Source: Candidatus Avimonas caecicola
Lineage (GTDB): Bacteria; Bacillota; Clostridia; Oscillospirales; Acutalibacteraceae
Direction of reading: 5' to 3'
Assembly: GCA_904419875.1 (NCBI GenBank)
Contig: CAJFTG010000020.1
Coordinates: 1-41,874 of the forward strand
Length of the DNA stretch: 41,874 nt
A program made the position numbers and the translations under genes. Below, piece after piece: positions 32,840 through 39,345 of this stretch. The notes under the pieces are model-generated. The model searched no databases and was not told the DNA's origin. It saw only the letters and a program-made list of their open reading frames with translations. Position 1 is the first letter of the stretch; the number at the start of each line of letters is the position of its first letter.

Positions 32840-34294
32840 TCAGCTCCGGGACCCGTGCCGGGGCCGGCGGCCGCCGGCGGGACGGAGCGGGGCGCGGCGG
32901 GTGTCCCAAACCGACAGGGTCTGCCGGCAGTGCTGCCGGAACTGGCGGGTACGGTGGACGAAGACCAGCAGGTTGCAGGCCATGCCCACCATGGCGCCGT
33001 CGATTCCCCAGGGCTTATGCAGCAGGAAATTCCATACGAGGGAGGAAATCAGCCCCGCGAGCAGCGCCCCCCGGAACGCCCGCCCGTTGGAGCGGATCCC
33101 CAGCAGCGCCGCGGCGAGGGGGACCAGAATCAGCGGGCACCAGAAGGAATAGGCGAGGATGAGAATATTGAAAATGTCCGGCAGTGTGAAAGCGACCGCC
33201 ACCGCTGCGGCCCCGGTGGCCAGATTGACCGCCCGCAGCGACCAGAGCTGCGCCCTGTCGCTCATCCCCGGCCGGAGGACGAGCACCGTGTCGCACACCA
33301 GGCCCACCGCCGCGCCGTTGAGGAATCCGTCTGCCGCGGACAGGATGATGGAAACCATGGAGGCCATCACCACCCCGCGGATGCCGACCGGCAGCACCTC
33401 CTGCACCAGAGCGGGCATGGCCGCGGCCGGGTCAGTGGTAACGTGAAGGGCGTAGGCGGTCATGCCGATCATGCCGGTGATGAGGAAAAAGGGGATGGAA
33501 AACAGGCCGCTGAGCACCGTCGCCCGGGCGGTGCCCTCCGGATTCTTCCCGATCAGCAGCCGCTGGGTATAGGGCGGCGCAAGGGCCTCCCCGAACATCA
33601 TGGTGAGGAAAAGGGAGACAAAGCCTGCGGCGGTGCTGCCGTTGAGGGGATGGAGGTATTCCGGCGGCACGGCCTCCAGCACCGCGCCCGGCCCGCCCGC
33701 CCGGGCCAGGGCCATCACCAGGAGCAGCGGCATCCCCACCGCCAGCATCACGAACTGCACCATATCCGCAATAATGATGGACTGCAGCCCGCCGGTGGTG
33801 GAATACAGCAGGATAATGCCGCAGCCGATCAGGATGCCGAGCTTCGGCGGGATGCCGAGGATGACGTTGAACACCATCCCCATCGCCCCCATCTGGGCAC
33901 CGACCACCCCCGCGCAGCAGAGAAAGGAGAAAAACCCGGTCAGAACCTGCGCCGCCCGGCCGTAGGCCCGGCCGATCAGCCCTCCGACTGAGCCCGCCCC
34001 TTCGAACCGCCGGACGCCGGGAACCAGGAATTTGCCGATCAGGATGGTGGCAAGGCTGAATCCGAGCAGGGCGGCCGTCATGCCGATGCCTTCGGAAAAG
34101 GCGTGCGCGGCATTGCCGGAGGAGTATCCGCCGCCGATGTAGGAGGCGGAGAGGGAGGCAAAAATCACAAAGGTGCCGTACCGCCCTCCGGAGGCGGTGA
34201 AGTCCCCCGCTTTTTTGACGGTTTTGCCGCCCCGCAGCCCGATCCCGATCAGAATCCCCAGATACGCCACCACGATGCCGGTGTCAAACCACAT
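32840..34294 (-). CDS. Sodium:solute symporter (SSF family)
   Basis: A 484-aa secondary transporter that couples uptake of an organic solute to sodium entry. About 12-13 membrane helices are predicted. SSF features: G-D-F-T-A-S-G-G-R near residue 30, A-S-L-S-A-S-Y-I-G-G-G-Y-S-S-G-N-A near 47-63 (the sodium-site helix), L-Y-S-T-T-G-G-L-Q-S-I-I-I-A-D-M-V-Q-F near 163-181 (the family signature), and S-I-I-L-S-A-A-D-G-F-L-N near 315-326 with the second sodium-site serines. ATG 34294 is preceded by AAAGGA at a rather long spacing. The last 30 residues are Arg-rich and unlike the rest. Substrate cannot be told from sequence; no metabolic partner is adjacent. Confidence 0.9.
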   Translation of the reverse strand: MWFDTGIVVAYLGILIGIGLRGGKTVKKAGDFTASGGRYGTFVIFASLSASYIGGGYSSGNAAHAFSEGIGMTAALLGFSLATILIGKFLVPGVRRFEGAGSVGGLIGRAYGRAAQVLTGFFSFLCCAGVVGAQMGAMGMVFNVILGIPPKLGILIGCGIILLYSTTGGLQSIIIADMVQFVMLAVGMPLLLVMALARAGGPGAVLEAVPPEYLHPLNGSTAAGFVSLFLTMMFGEALAPPYTQRLLIGKNPEGTARATVLSGLFSIPFFLITGMIGMTAYALHVTTDPAAAMPALVQEVLPVGIRGVVMASMVSIILSAADGFLNGAAVGLVCDTVLVLRPGMSDRAQLWSLRAVNLATGAAAVAVAFTLPDIFNILILAYSFWCPLILVPLAAALLGIRSNGRAFRGALLAGLISSLVWNFLLHKPWGIDGAMVGMACNLLVFVHRTRQFRQHCRQTLSVWDTRRAPLRPAGGRRPRHGSRS

Positions 34295-35210
34295 AAATCA
34301 CGCCCCGTCCTTTCTGCCGCCTCCGGGCCGGACGCCGGTCTGCGCGGCCGGCCTTCCGGTACAGCCTATGCCGCCGGGCGGACAAATATGTGGGGGGAGC
34401 GGCCTCCTGCTTTTCCGGCCGTCTCTCCGGCGCCGTCCCGTAGATCCTGTAACGCACGGACGGCGTTCCCCGCCGGCACGGGAAGCCCGGTGACGAGGAA
34501 AACGGGGGCGCCGGGGCGCGGACGCCCGCACAGCCGGGAAAGAGCAGGCCGTCAGGCGGATAACGGACAGGCCAATCTCCCCTGACCGGAAACCGCGCGG
34601 CGGTTCCTGCGGCATTTTGCGCCGCGAAATGGCGAAGCGGCTGCGCCGTGTATGGCCGGGGGCGAACCGCTTCCCGCCCTGGTTTCCCCCTGCAAAGCCG
34701 GGAGGAGGCGGCGGCCTTTCCCTGGCGATTCGATCGGGGCGGTTGCCGAAGGCCGCAGGGCCTTCGGTACGCGGCCTGCCGGAAGGGGGGCGGCTTCCCT
34801 GTCGGCTGCGTTCATGCGGACGGCGGAGAAGCCCGGAAATTTCGGTGCGCGCTGTGCCGGAATCAGGAGGGCAGGGCGTCGCTGCCGGGGCGGGATGCGC
34901 CCTCCCGGAGCGGCTCCGGGCGGCAGGCGGGCCCTTTGCCGCCGCGCCCCACGGCATCCTCGGCCCGGCAAGCGGCGGGGTGAGAGAAAACGGGGAATGG
35001 CCCAGCCGCTGTTCCTATAAGGAGCAGCGGCAGCCGAAGGATATCCCGGTGGTTCTATGGCCCCGGCAGCCCTGGTGGTCCCGGTGACCTTCCGGCCGCA
35101 TCGGCGCCGCTTCGGCGGCCGGGACGAGACCTGCCGGCGACCTTGGCGGCGCTGTCCCCCGTTCCGTGCGGGAAGCGGCGAAGGCCGGGACGGGGAAGGG
35201 GGCAGACGGG

Positions 35211-35270
35211 GGAAGGAGAAGGAAGGAGAAGGCAGGAGAAGGCAGGAGATGGCAGGAGATGGCAGGAAGG
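35211..35270 (+). repeat. Decamer tandem repeat (GGCAGGAGAA), six copies
   Basis: Six exact 10-bp steps: GGAAGGAGAA twice, GGCAGGAGAA, GGCAGGAGAT twice, GGCAGGAAGG. It is flanked by further purine-rich sequence to 35345. Confidence 0.92.
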
Positions 35271-35441
35271 AAAGAGGGAAAAGGAGAGGCAAAACGGAAA
35301 AGCGGCGACGCGGCGACGCGGGGAAGCAAAACAGGGAAGCAAAAAGGAACGGCGAAAAGGAAGCCGCGGCTGCCTGGGAACGCACACAAATTCCAAGTTA
35401 TTTCACTTATATAGTCAAATAATAAAAAATCAAAATTATAG

Positions 35442-35471
35442 TTGACAAAGTATATGTCTTTAAAATATAAT
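35442..35471 (+). promoter_or_regulatory. Consensus promoter of the metzincin gene
   Basis: Perfect hexamers TTGACA (35442-35447) and TATAAT (35466-35471) are 18 bp apart, with a very AT-rich upstream stretch (35395-35441) that could serve as an UP element. It is among the strongest-looking promoters in the window. Confidence 0.88.
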
Positions 35472-35548
35472 GAGGATGGAAATAAAAGGAAAAAAGAAGT
35501 CAGGAAGAAGAGAGAAGAGGATTCCCATGCGGTAACATAAGACAAAAA

Positions 35549-35569
35549 ACATCCGCCTCCTGCGGATGT
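35549..35569 (+). promoter_or_regulatory. Leader hairpin with an anti-Shine-Dalgarno-like loop
   Basis: ACATCCGC (35549-35556) pairs with GCGGATGT (35562-35569). The loop is CTCCT, and with the closing C it reads CCTCCT, like the 16S 3' end. The gene's own ribosome-binding site, AAAGGAAGG (35584-35592), follows 14 nt later. A role in translation control is possible but unproven. Confidence 0.5.
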
Positions 35570-35602
35570 AAGAAAACAGTCGCAAAGGAAGGATATAGGG
35601 AG

Positions 35603-36253
35603 ATGCTCGGAAAAACAAAAAGAAGGGCTTCCGCCCTGATTACGGCCGTTTTCTGCGCCATAGCCTTTTGCATGGGGGCGGCGGCCGACGGGTATGAATG
35701 CGTCCACGGCTACCGGACGTTCGGCGACAAGGTGATGAACTACGGCGTTGGGAATTACGGGAACAACCGGCGGTACTTCTGGATGGGCGGCTTTGACTCT
35801 TTTTATGCACGGTATATCCGCAACGCGGTGGAAAAATGGGTGAACACCACCGATGCCGTCGGGGTTACGACCTCCATTTCCATCCGGGAGACCAGCGTGC
35901 GCGAAAACGCCCTGTTTGAGTTTGTGAACAGGGATTTGGGGCTCGGCGTGCTCGGCATGACGTCCTTTTATATGTATGACGAAAGGGTCCCGCTCAACAG
36001 CGAGGGCGCCCTGACGGCCAACTACGGCTGGGCGCGCTGTGATATATCGGTGCCGGAGCTCAACGGCAGCGGGACCAGCAGCCAGAACGGAAGTCAGAAG
36101 GAATCGACCATCGCGCATGAGCTTGGGCACGCGATGGGTTTGTCCCACCAGAACAATCGCAGGGCCAGCATCATGTGCCAGACGGGATACGGCCGCACGG
36201 CAGTCCGGGCGGACAGGACCGATTTGCTGACCATCAATCATTTGTACGGATAG
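35603..36253 (+). CDS. Secreted matrixin-like zinc metalloprotease (metzincin)
   Basis: A 216-aa protein with a signal peptide (basic start K-T-K-R-R, hydrophobic stretch 10-24, likely cleavage after A-A-A near 28), so exported. The mature part is a small metzincin: zinc motif H-E-L-G-H-A-M-G-L-S-H (H172, H176, H182 as ligands, E173 as catalytic base) and a Met-turn S-I-M (Met191) nine residues later, as in M10 matrixins. There is no propeptide with a cysteine switch and no C-terminal anchor, so it is a minimal enzyme. The strong promoter at 35442-35471 and the AT-rich leader mark it off from its neighbours. A lipoprotein gene follows after 85 bp. The substrate is unknown. Confidence 0.85.
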   Translation: MLGKTKRRASALITAVFCAIAFCMGAAADGYECVHGYRTFGDKVMNYGVGNYGNNRRYFWMGGFDSFYARYIRNAVEKWVNTTDAVGVTTSISIRETSVRENALFEFVNRDLGLGVLGMTSFYMYDERVPLNSEGALTANYGWARCDISVPELNGSGTSSQNGSQKESTIAHELGHAMGLSHQNNRRASIMCQTGYGRTAVRADRTDLLTINHLYG

Positions 36254-36279
36254 CGGGCATACGGGGAACCCGGTATTTA

Positions 36280-36302
36280 TTGTAATGCAGGCTGTAATAC
36301 AA
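36280..36302. promoter_or_regulatory. Near-palindrome between the protease and lipoprotein genes
   Basis: TTGTAATGCAG (36280-36290), one central G, CTGTAATACAA (36292-36302); 9 of 11 positions are symmetric. It lies 37 bp before the lipoprotein start, in a spot where a repressor operator or a small RNA stem would be expected. No clear promoter overlaps it. Confidence 0.4.
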
Positions 36303-36338
36303 GCCGGCAGAGGATTGTGGGAGAAAGGAGCTGTGACC

Positions 36339-37052
36339 ATGAAAAAAACAATCGCCCTTGTGGGAGGGCTTGCCGCCTGCGCATTTCTGCTGGCCGGCTG
36401 CACGGGAGAGCCGGCCGGCCCGGCTGCGGATTCGCAGCCTTCGGCGGGCGATTCTTCGGCAGCGGCCGCCCCTGCCGATCCTTCGGCGGCGGACGACTGG
36501 CTGGAAGGGAAAACGATCATGGAGGTGCCCAGCATCTGCGACTGGGCTTACGACACCTCGATGGAGACGCTGACGGAGCGCGCCACGGAAATTGTGGTCG
36601 GCACGGTGGAGGGGATCGCCTACACGGAGGTTGAGGGACACGCCTGGACGATTGTGGAATTCAAGCCGGAGCAGGTGCTCAAGGGCTCGATGCAGCCGGG
36701 GGAGGCCGTCGAGATTTACACGCTTGGCGGCTATATCGCGCTGGAGGACATGATCGACTATTACCAGGACGGGTTCCGCTATGAAGACATGACCGAGGAG
36801 GAGATCCAAAACACGGTCGTGCATGAGGTCGTGGATGGCGAAGAATCGCCGCCGGAGGCGGGAGGACGGTATCTGTTCTATCTGGCCGAAACGCGGGCGA
36901 ACTCGCCGCTGCCGGACGGCGCGTATGAGCGGGTGAGGGGGACGGCCTCCCAATTTATGGCCGACGGCGATTCCTTTACCCGGCTGCCCGGCGAGGATAA
37001 CGAAGAGGAGACATACAGCCTCGGGCAGATCGAGGCGCTGCTTGCGGAGTAA
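36339..37052 (+). CDS. Hypothetical lipoprotein next to the metzincin
   Basis: Not assigned to a known function. The 237-aa protein has a lipoprotein signal (K-K at 2-3, lipobox L-A-G-C with Cys21), then an Ala/Ser/Pro/Asp-rich linker to about 53. The folded part has I-V-V-G-T-V-E-G-I-A-Y near 85, W-T-I-V-E-F-K-P-E-Q-V-L-K-G-S near 105, V-E-I-Y-T-L-G-G-Y near 127 and G-G-R-Y-L-F-Y-L-A-E near 181. This V-x-G-x-V ... V-L-K-G ... G-G ... Y-L-F-x-L pattern recalls small secreted beta-barrel domains of unnamed Firmicute proteins. ATG 36339 has AAAGGAG 8 nt upstream. It may be co-expressed with the protease (85-bp gap). Sequence is very acidic at the C-terminus. Confidence 0.75.
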   Translation: MKKTIALVGGLAACAFLLAGCTGEPAGPAADSQPSAGDSSAAAAPADPSAADDWLEGKTIMEVPSICDWAYDTSMETLTERATEIVVGTVEGIAYTEVEGHAWTIVEFKPEQVLKGSMQPGEAVEIYTLGGYIALEDMIDYYQDGFRYEDMTEEEIQNTVVHEVVDGEESPPEAGGRYLFYLAETRANSPLPDGAYERVRGTASQFMADGDSFTRLPGEDNEEETYSLGQIEALLAE

Positions 37053-37106
37053 AAACGCCGGCGCCGCCGGCTTGCCGCGCAGGGGAGAGCATGGCGCCCG
37101 TCCAGC

Positions 37107-37131
37107 AAAAGAAAGAGGCCGTCACGGCCTC
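37107..37131 (-). terminator. Terminator of the trxA transcript
   Basis: On the minus strand GAGGCCG-TGA-CGGCCTC is followed by TTTCTTTT. It lies beyond the 37141-37175 hairpin as seen from trxA. Confidence 0.8.
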
Positions 37132-37140
37132 CTGGCGCGA

Positions 37141-37180
37141 GGGGCCGCTGCAAACAAACCGTTTGCAGCGGCCCCTTTTT
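37141..37180 (+). terminator. Terminator of the lipoprotein transcript
   Basis: The 15-bp perfect stem GGGGCCGCTGCAAAC (37141-37155) / complement (37161-37175) has loop AAACC and is followed by TTTTT. The arm resembles the right arm of the hairpin at 1561-1595. Confidence 0.93.
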
Positions 37181-37203
37181 CGTATGTTGTGAGACGGCAC
37201 GGC

Positions 37204-37530
37204 CTACGCGAGCAGCGCGTCGATCTTCCGGGTATAGGCGTCGAGGGAGCGCAGGCCGATTTCGGTGCTGACCGGGCGGCCCTTGTCGAACAGGATAACG
37301 GTGGGGATGGACTGAATCCCATACCGCTGCGCCAGCTCGGGGTGCTTGTCGGTGTCCACCTTCGCCACGGCGAGGCGGCCTGCGTACTGTTCGCCGATCT
37401 GCTCGATCACCGGGGCGAGCATGCGGCAGGGCATGCACCATTCGGCCCAGAAATCCACCAGCACCGGCAGATCTCCGCCGAGCAGTTCGTCGAATTCGCT
37501 GACATTCGGATGAAGAATTGCTGTTGACAT
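37204..37530 (-). CDS. trxA: Thioredoxin
   Basis: Cytoplasmic dithiol protein of 108 aa that reduces protein disulfides. The redox site is W-C-M-P-C (residues 31-35), with Met in place of the usual Gly, inside V-D-F-W-A-E-W-C-M-P-C-R-M-L. The cis-proline S-I-P-T-V and the V-D-T-D-K-H-P-E-L-A strand/helix are present, so the fold is complete. It is the last gene of the minus-strand hxlR-trxB-trxA group, 89 bp after trxB; the gap is AT-rich and may hold a promoter. The reductase next door is the natural electron donor. Confidence 0.95.
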   Translation of the reverse strand: MSTAILHPNVSEFDELLGGDLPVLVDFWAEWCMPCRMLAPVIEQIGEQYAGRLAVAKVDTDKHPELAQRYGIQSIPTVILFDKGRPVSTEIGLRSLDAYTRKIDALLA

Positions 37531-37619
37531 ACCATCGTCCTTCTTTCTGTATGATAAATTATATAGATTATCTGATTAATATATATGGCCGGGGGACGGG
37601 GGCCATGCGGCGGCCCCGT
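37531..37619 (-). promoter_or_regulatory. AT-rich trxB-trxA gap with possible promoter
   Basis: The stretch 37545-37587 is almost all A/T, in sharp contrast to the flanking genes. On the minus strand it contains TATAAT (37563-37558), without a good -35 at normal spacing, and TTAATC-N17-TATCAT (37579-37551) as a weak alternative. The trxA ribosome-binding site AAGGA lies at the end. Confidence 0.4.
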
Positions 37620-38534
37620 CTATTCCCCGCCCTTTGCCTGCCGGTCGAGATACCGCGCGGCCTGCTGGGCGGCGACCAGGCCGTCGCCCACCGCGTTGGC
37701 GATCTGCAGGGGGGCGCCGGTGCAGTCGCCGGCCGCGAAAAGGCCGGGGATGTTGGTTTCCATCTGCCGGTTCACCCGGACGAAGCCGTCCTCCATGGCC
37801 AGCCCGTCAATCAGGGCGGCGGGGGCGATGGCGGCGCGGAGGATGAACACCGCGTCAGCGGGAAGAAGACGCCCGCCTTCGACGGGAGGGCCGCTCTCCG
37901 CCGCGGCGTCCTCCGGCCGGGAAACCCGCGCGCCGGAAACCCGGCCGCCGGTTTCCTCTACCGCCTCGATCCGGCCGGACAGGAAGGGGATTTCCCCAGC
38001 CAGCACCTCCGGCCGTTCCCCCCGGGCGACATAAGTGACCTCCACCCCGATGCTGTGCAGGAAATTGGCTTCTTCCGGCGCATCGGGAGCCAGGCCCCAG
38101 ACCACCGCCCGCTTTCCGCGATACAGCATCCCGTCGCAGGTGGCGCAGTAGCTCACCCCGCGGCCGAGCAGCTCCGCCTCCCCGGGGACAGGGCGGGCCT
38201 TTGCGGCGCCGGTGGCGAGGATGACCGCGCCCGCTTCCACAATCCGGCCGCTGAAATTGGCCATGAAGGACCCGTTAAAGGGAAGGATGTTGGACACCCG
38301 CCCCTTTTCCGGTACAATGCCCATTGCGGCGGCATGCTCTTCAAACCGCCGCATCAGCTCCGGGCCGGACAGGTGATACAGCCCCAGATAGTTGTCGACG
38401 GCTTCCGCCCTGGCGAGGATGGTGTGCTCGCCGGACAGCACCCGCACGGCCTTCCCCCGCGCCGCGGCGTTGACGGCGGCCGACAGCCCGGCCGGACCGG
38501 CGCCGACGATCAGAATATCGGTTCGGTTATCCAA
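37620..38534 (-). CDS. Thioredoxin-reductase-like flavoprotein lacking NADPH motifs
   Basis: A 304-aa TrxB-fold flavoenzyme. FAD binding is clear: G-A-G-P-A-G (residues 11-16) and A-A-G-D-C-T-G-A-P-L-Q near the C-terminus. The redox disulfide C-A-T-C-D is at 130-134. The NADPH domain differs from classical TrxB: where G-G-G-D-S-A-x-E-E-A is expected there is W-G-L-A-P-D-A-P-E-E-A (about 146-156), and the H-R-R-x-x-x-R motif is replaced by V-A-R-G-E-R-P-E-V. Ferredoxin-dependent flavin thioredoxin reductases (FFTR) of clostridia lack these NADPH motifs too, so a ferredoxin or other donor is plausible. The start is TTG 38534 after GGAAGGAGG, overlapping hxlR by 8 bp. Confidence 0.85.
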   Translation of the reverse strand: MDNRTDILIVGAGPAGLSAAVNAAARGKAVRVLSGEHTILARAEAVDNYLGLYHLSGPELMRRFEEHAAAMGIVPEKGRVSNILPFNGSFMANFSGRIVEAGAVILATGAAKARPVPGEAELLGRGVSYCATCDGMLYRGKRAVVWGLAPDAPEEANFLHSIGVEVTYVARGERPEVLAGEIPFLSGRIEAVEETGGRVSGARVSRPEDAAAESGPPVEGGRLLPADAVFILRAAIAPAALIDGLAMEDGFVRVNRQMETNIPGLFAAGDCTGAPLQIANAVGDGLVAAQQAARYLDRQAKGGE

Positions 38535-38991
38535 GGGGCTCCGCCTCCTTCCGCCGGGGCGCGTCCGCCTCGCGGACCCCCAGCTCGTCGCCGCCCACCG
38601 CGCTTTTGCAGTGGGGGCAGTAGTAAAAATGCTCGACCGGATGGCCGCAGGCTTCGTGAACCAGCTTTTTATAGCAGGTGGTCAGATGCTTTTCTCCCCA
38701 CAGGACCAGGGCGTTGAATACATCCTCCAGATCCCCGCCGCTCTCGGTGAGGGTGTAACGGTAACGGGGCGGATGCTCCTGATACAGTTCGCTGTGCACC
38801 AGGCCGTCCCCCTCCAGGGTCTTCAACCGTTCCGAAAGCAGGTTGGTGGGAATACCCTCCAGGCTGTCCTGCAGCTCCTTGAATGTCCCCCGGCCGATCA
38901 GCAGGCGGTGGAGGATCAGCAGGGACCATTTGTCCCCGATAAGGTTGAGGGTCTGCGCGATGTTGCAGGGAAGCGAATAGGCGTTCTTCAT
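38527..38991 (-). CDS. HxlR-family transcriptional regulator
   Basis: A 154-aa winged-helix regulator. HxlR proteins often sense electrophiles or redox state through a cysteine near the N-terminus; here C-N-I-A-Q-T-L-N-L-I-G-D-K-W-S-L-L-I-L carries that Cys at position 9, directly before the first DNA-binding helix. The wing and recognition region read F-K-E-L-Q-D-S-L-E-G-I-P-T-N-L-L-S-E-R-L-K and L-T-E-S-G. The C-terminal part has C-G-H-P ... Y-Y-C-P-H-C, a possible zinc ribbon. ATG 38991 has AAAGGA upstream. The gene is first in hxlR-trxB-trxA and overlaps trxB. A dyad in its promoter (39062-39082) suggests autoregulation and redox control of the thioredoxin system. Confidence 0.9.
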   Translation of the reverse strand: MKNAYSLPCNIAQTLNLIGDKWSLLILHRLLIGRGTFKELQDSLEGIPTNLLSERLKTLEGDGLVHSELYQEHPPRYRYTLTESGGDLEDVFNALVLWGEKHLTTCYKKLVHEACGHPVEHFYYCPHCKSAVGGDELGVREADAPRRKEAEPLG

Positions 38992-39049
38992 AGGCGGCTT
39001 CCTTTCCAAAAGCCGCCCCTGCCGGGCGGCGGGATGGGTTGTTTGCCTT

Positions 39050-39078
39050 ATTATAGCCTATTCACTTTAGAGTGTCAA
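39050..39078 (-). promoter_or_regulatory. Consensus promoter of hxlR-trxB-trxA
   Basis: On the minus strand: perfect TTGACA (39078-39073), 17-bp spacer, perfect TATAAT (39055-39050). The leader is about 55 nt. Confidence 0.92.
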
Positions 39079-39082
39079 GTGA
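39062..39082. promoter_or_regulatory. Putative HxlR operator
   Basis: TCACTT (39062-39067) and AAGTGA (39077-39082) form a perfect 6-bp dyad with a 9-bp spacer, covering the -35 box and much of the spacer of the hxlR promoter. Binding here would block transcription, so autorepression is the simplest reading. Confidence 0.6.
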
Positions 39083-39224
39083 CTATTTTTTTTAAAGTTT
39101 ACATTCGTTTGCTTTCAGCAGAACCCCTTATCGGTGAAAAACGGCTTGTTTTTGTATTGGTTGCCAAAAACACCTGCCAATAATATGCATTTGTGGAAAT
39201 TGTTTATTGAAATGCTCTGAACTG

Positions 39225-39253
39225 TTGCAAATATACGCCGCATCCTATATAAT
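39225..39253 (+). promoter_or_regulatory. Promoter of glgP
   Basis: TTGCAA (39225-39230), 17-bp spacer, TATAAT (39248-39253). The preceding 140 bases to the hxlR promoter are AT-rich and otherwise featureless to me. Confidence 0.82.
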
Positions 39254-39290
39254 GGAAGGCGACCGGGGAATACTGTAGATTCCAAGGCAC

Positions 39291-39314
39291 GGCCGGCCTG
39301 AAAACCGGCCGGCC
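39291..39314 (+). promoter_or_regulatory. Leader hairpin upstream of glgP
   Basis: GGCCGGCC (39291-39298) can pair with GGCCGGCC (39307-39314) around a TGAAAACC loop, 17 nt before the ribosome-binding site GAAAGGAAG. It may affect mRNA stability or translation. Confidence 0.45.
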
Positions 39315-39345
39315 GGTGGAATGGTTTGAAGAAAGGAAGAAACGC

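Larger units (their letters stand above)
34295..35602. other. 1.3-kb gene-free region upstream of the metzincin gene
   Basis: No gene is recognisable on either strand, though several GC-driven open frames exist. Contents: hairpins CCGAAGGCC/GGCCTTCGG (34746-34767) and GCCGCTGTTCCT/AGGAGCAGCGGC (35005-35031), a decamer repeat (35211-35270), then a sharp switch to AT-rich DNA (about 35390-35550) with a near-perfect promoter and a leader hairpin. No promoter for the leftward symporter gene was identified with confidence. Confidence 0.65.

Noticed and set aside
34552-35385. Open frames in the gap before the metzincin gene
   Set aside because: They overlap the decamer repeat and GC-rich non-coding DNA and show no family resemblance.
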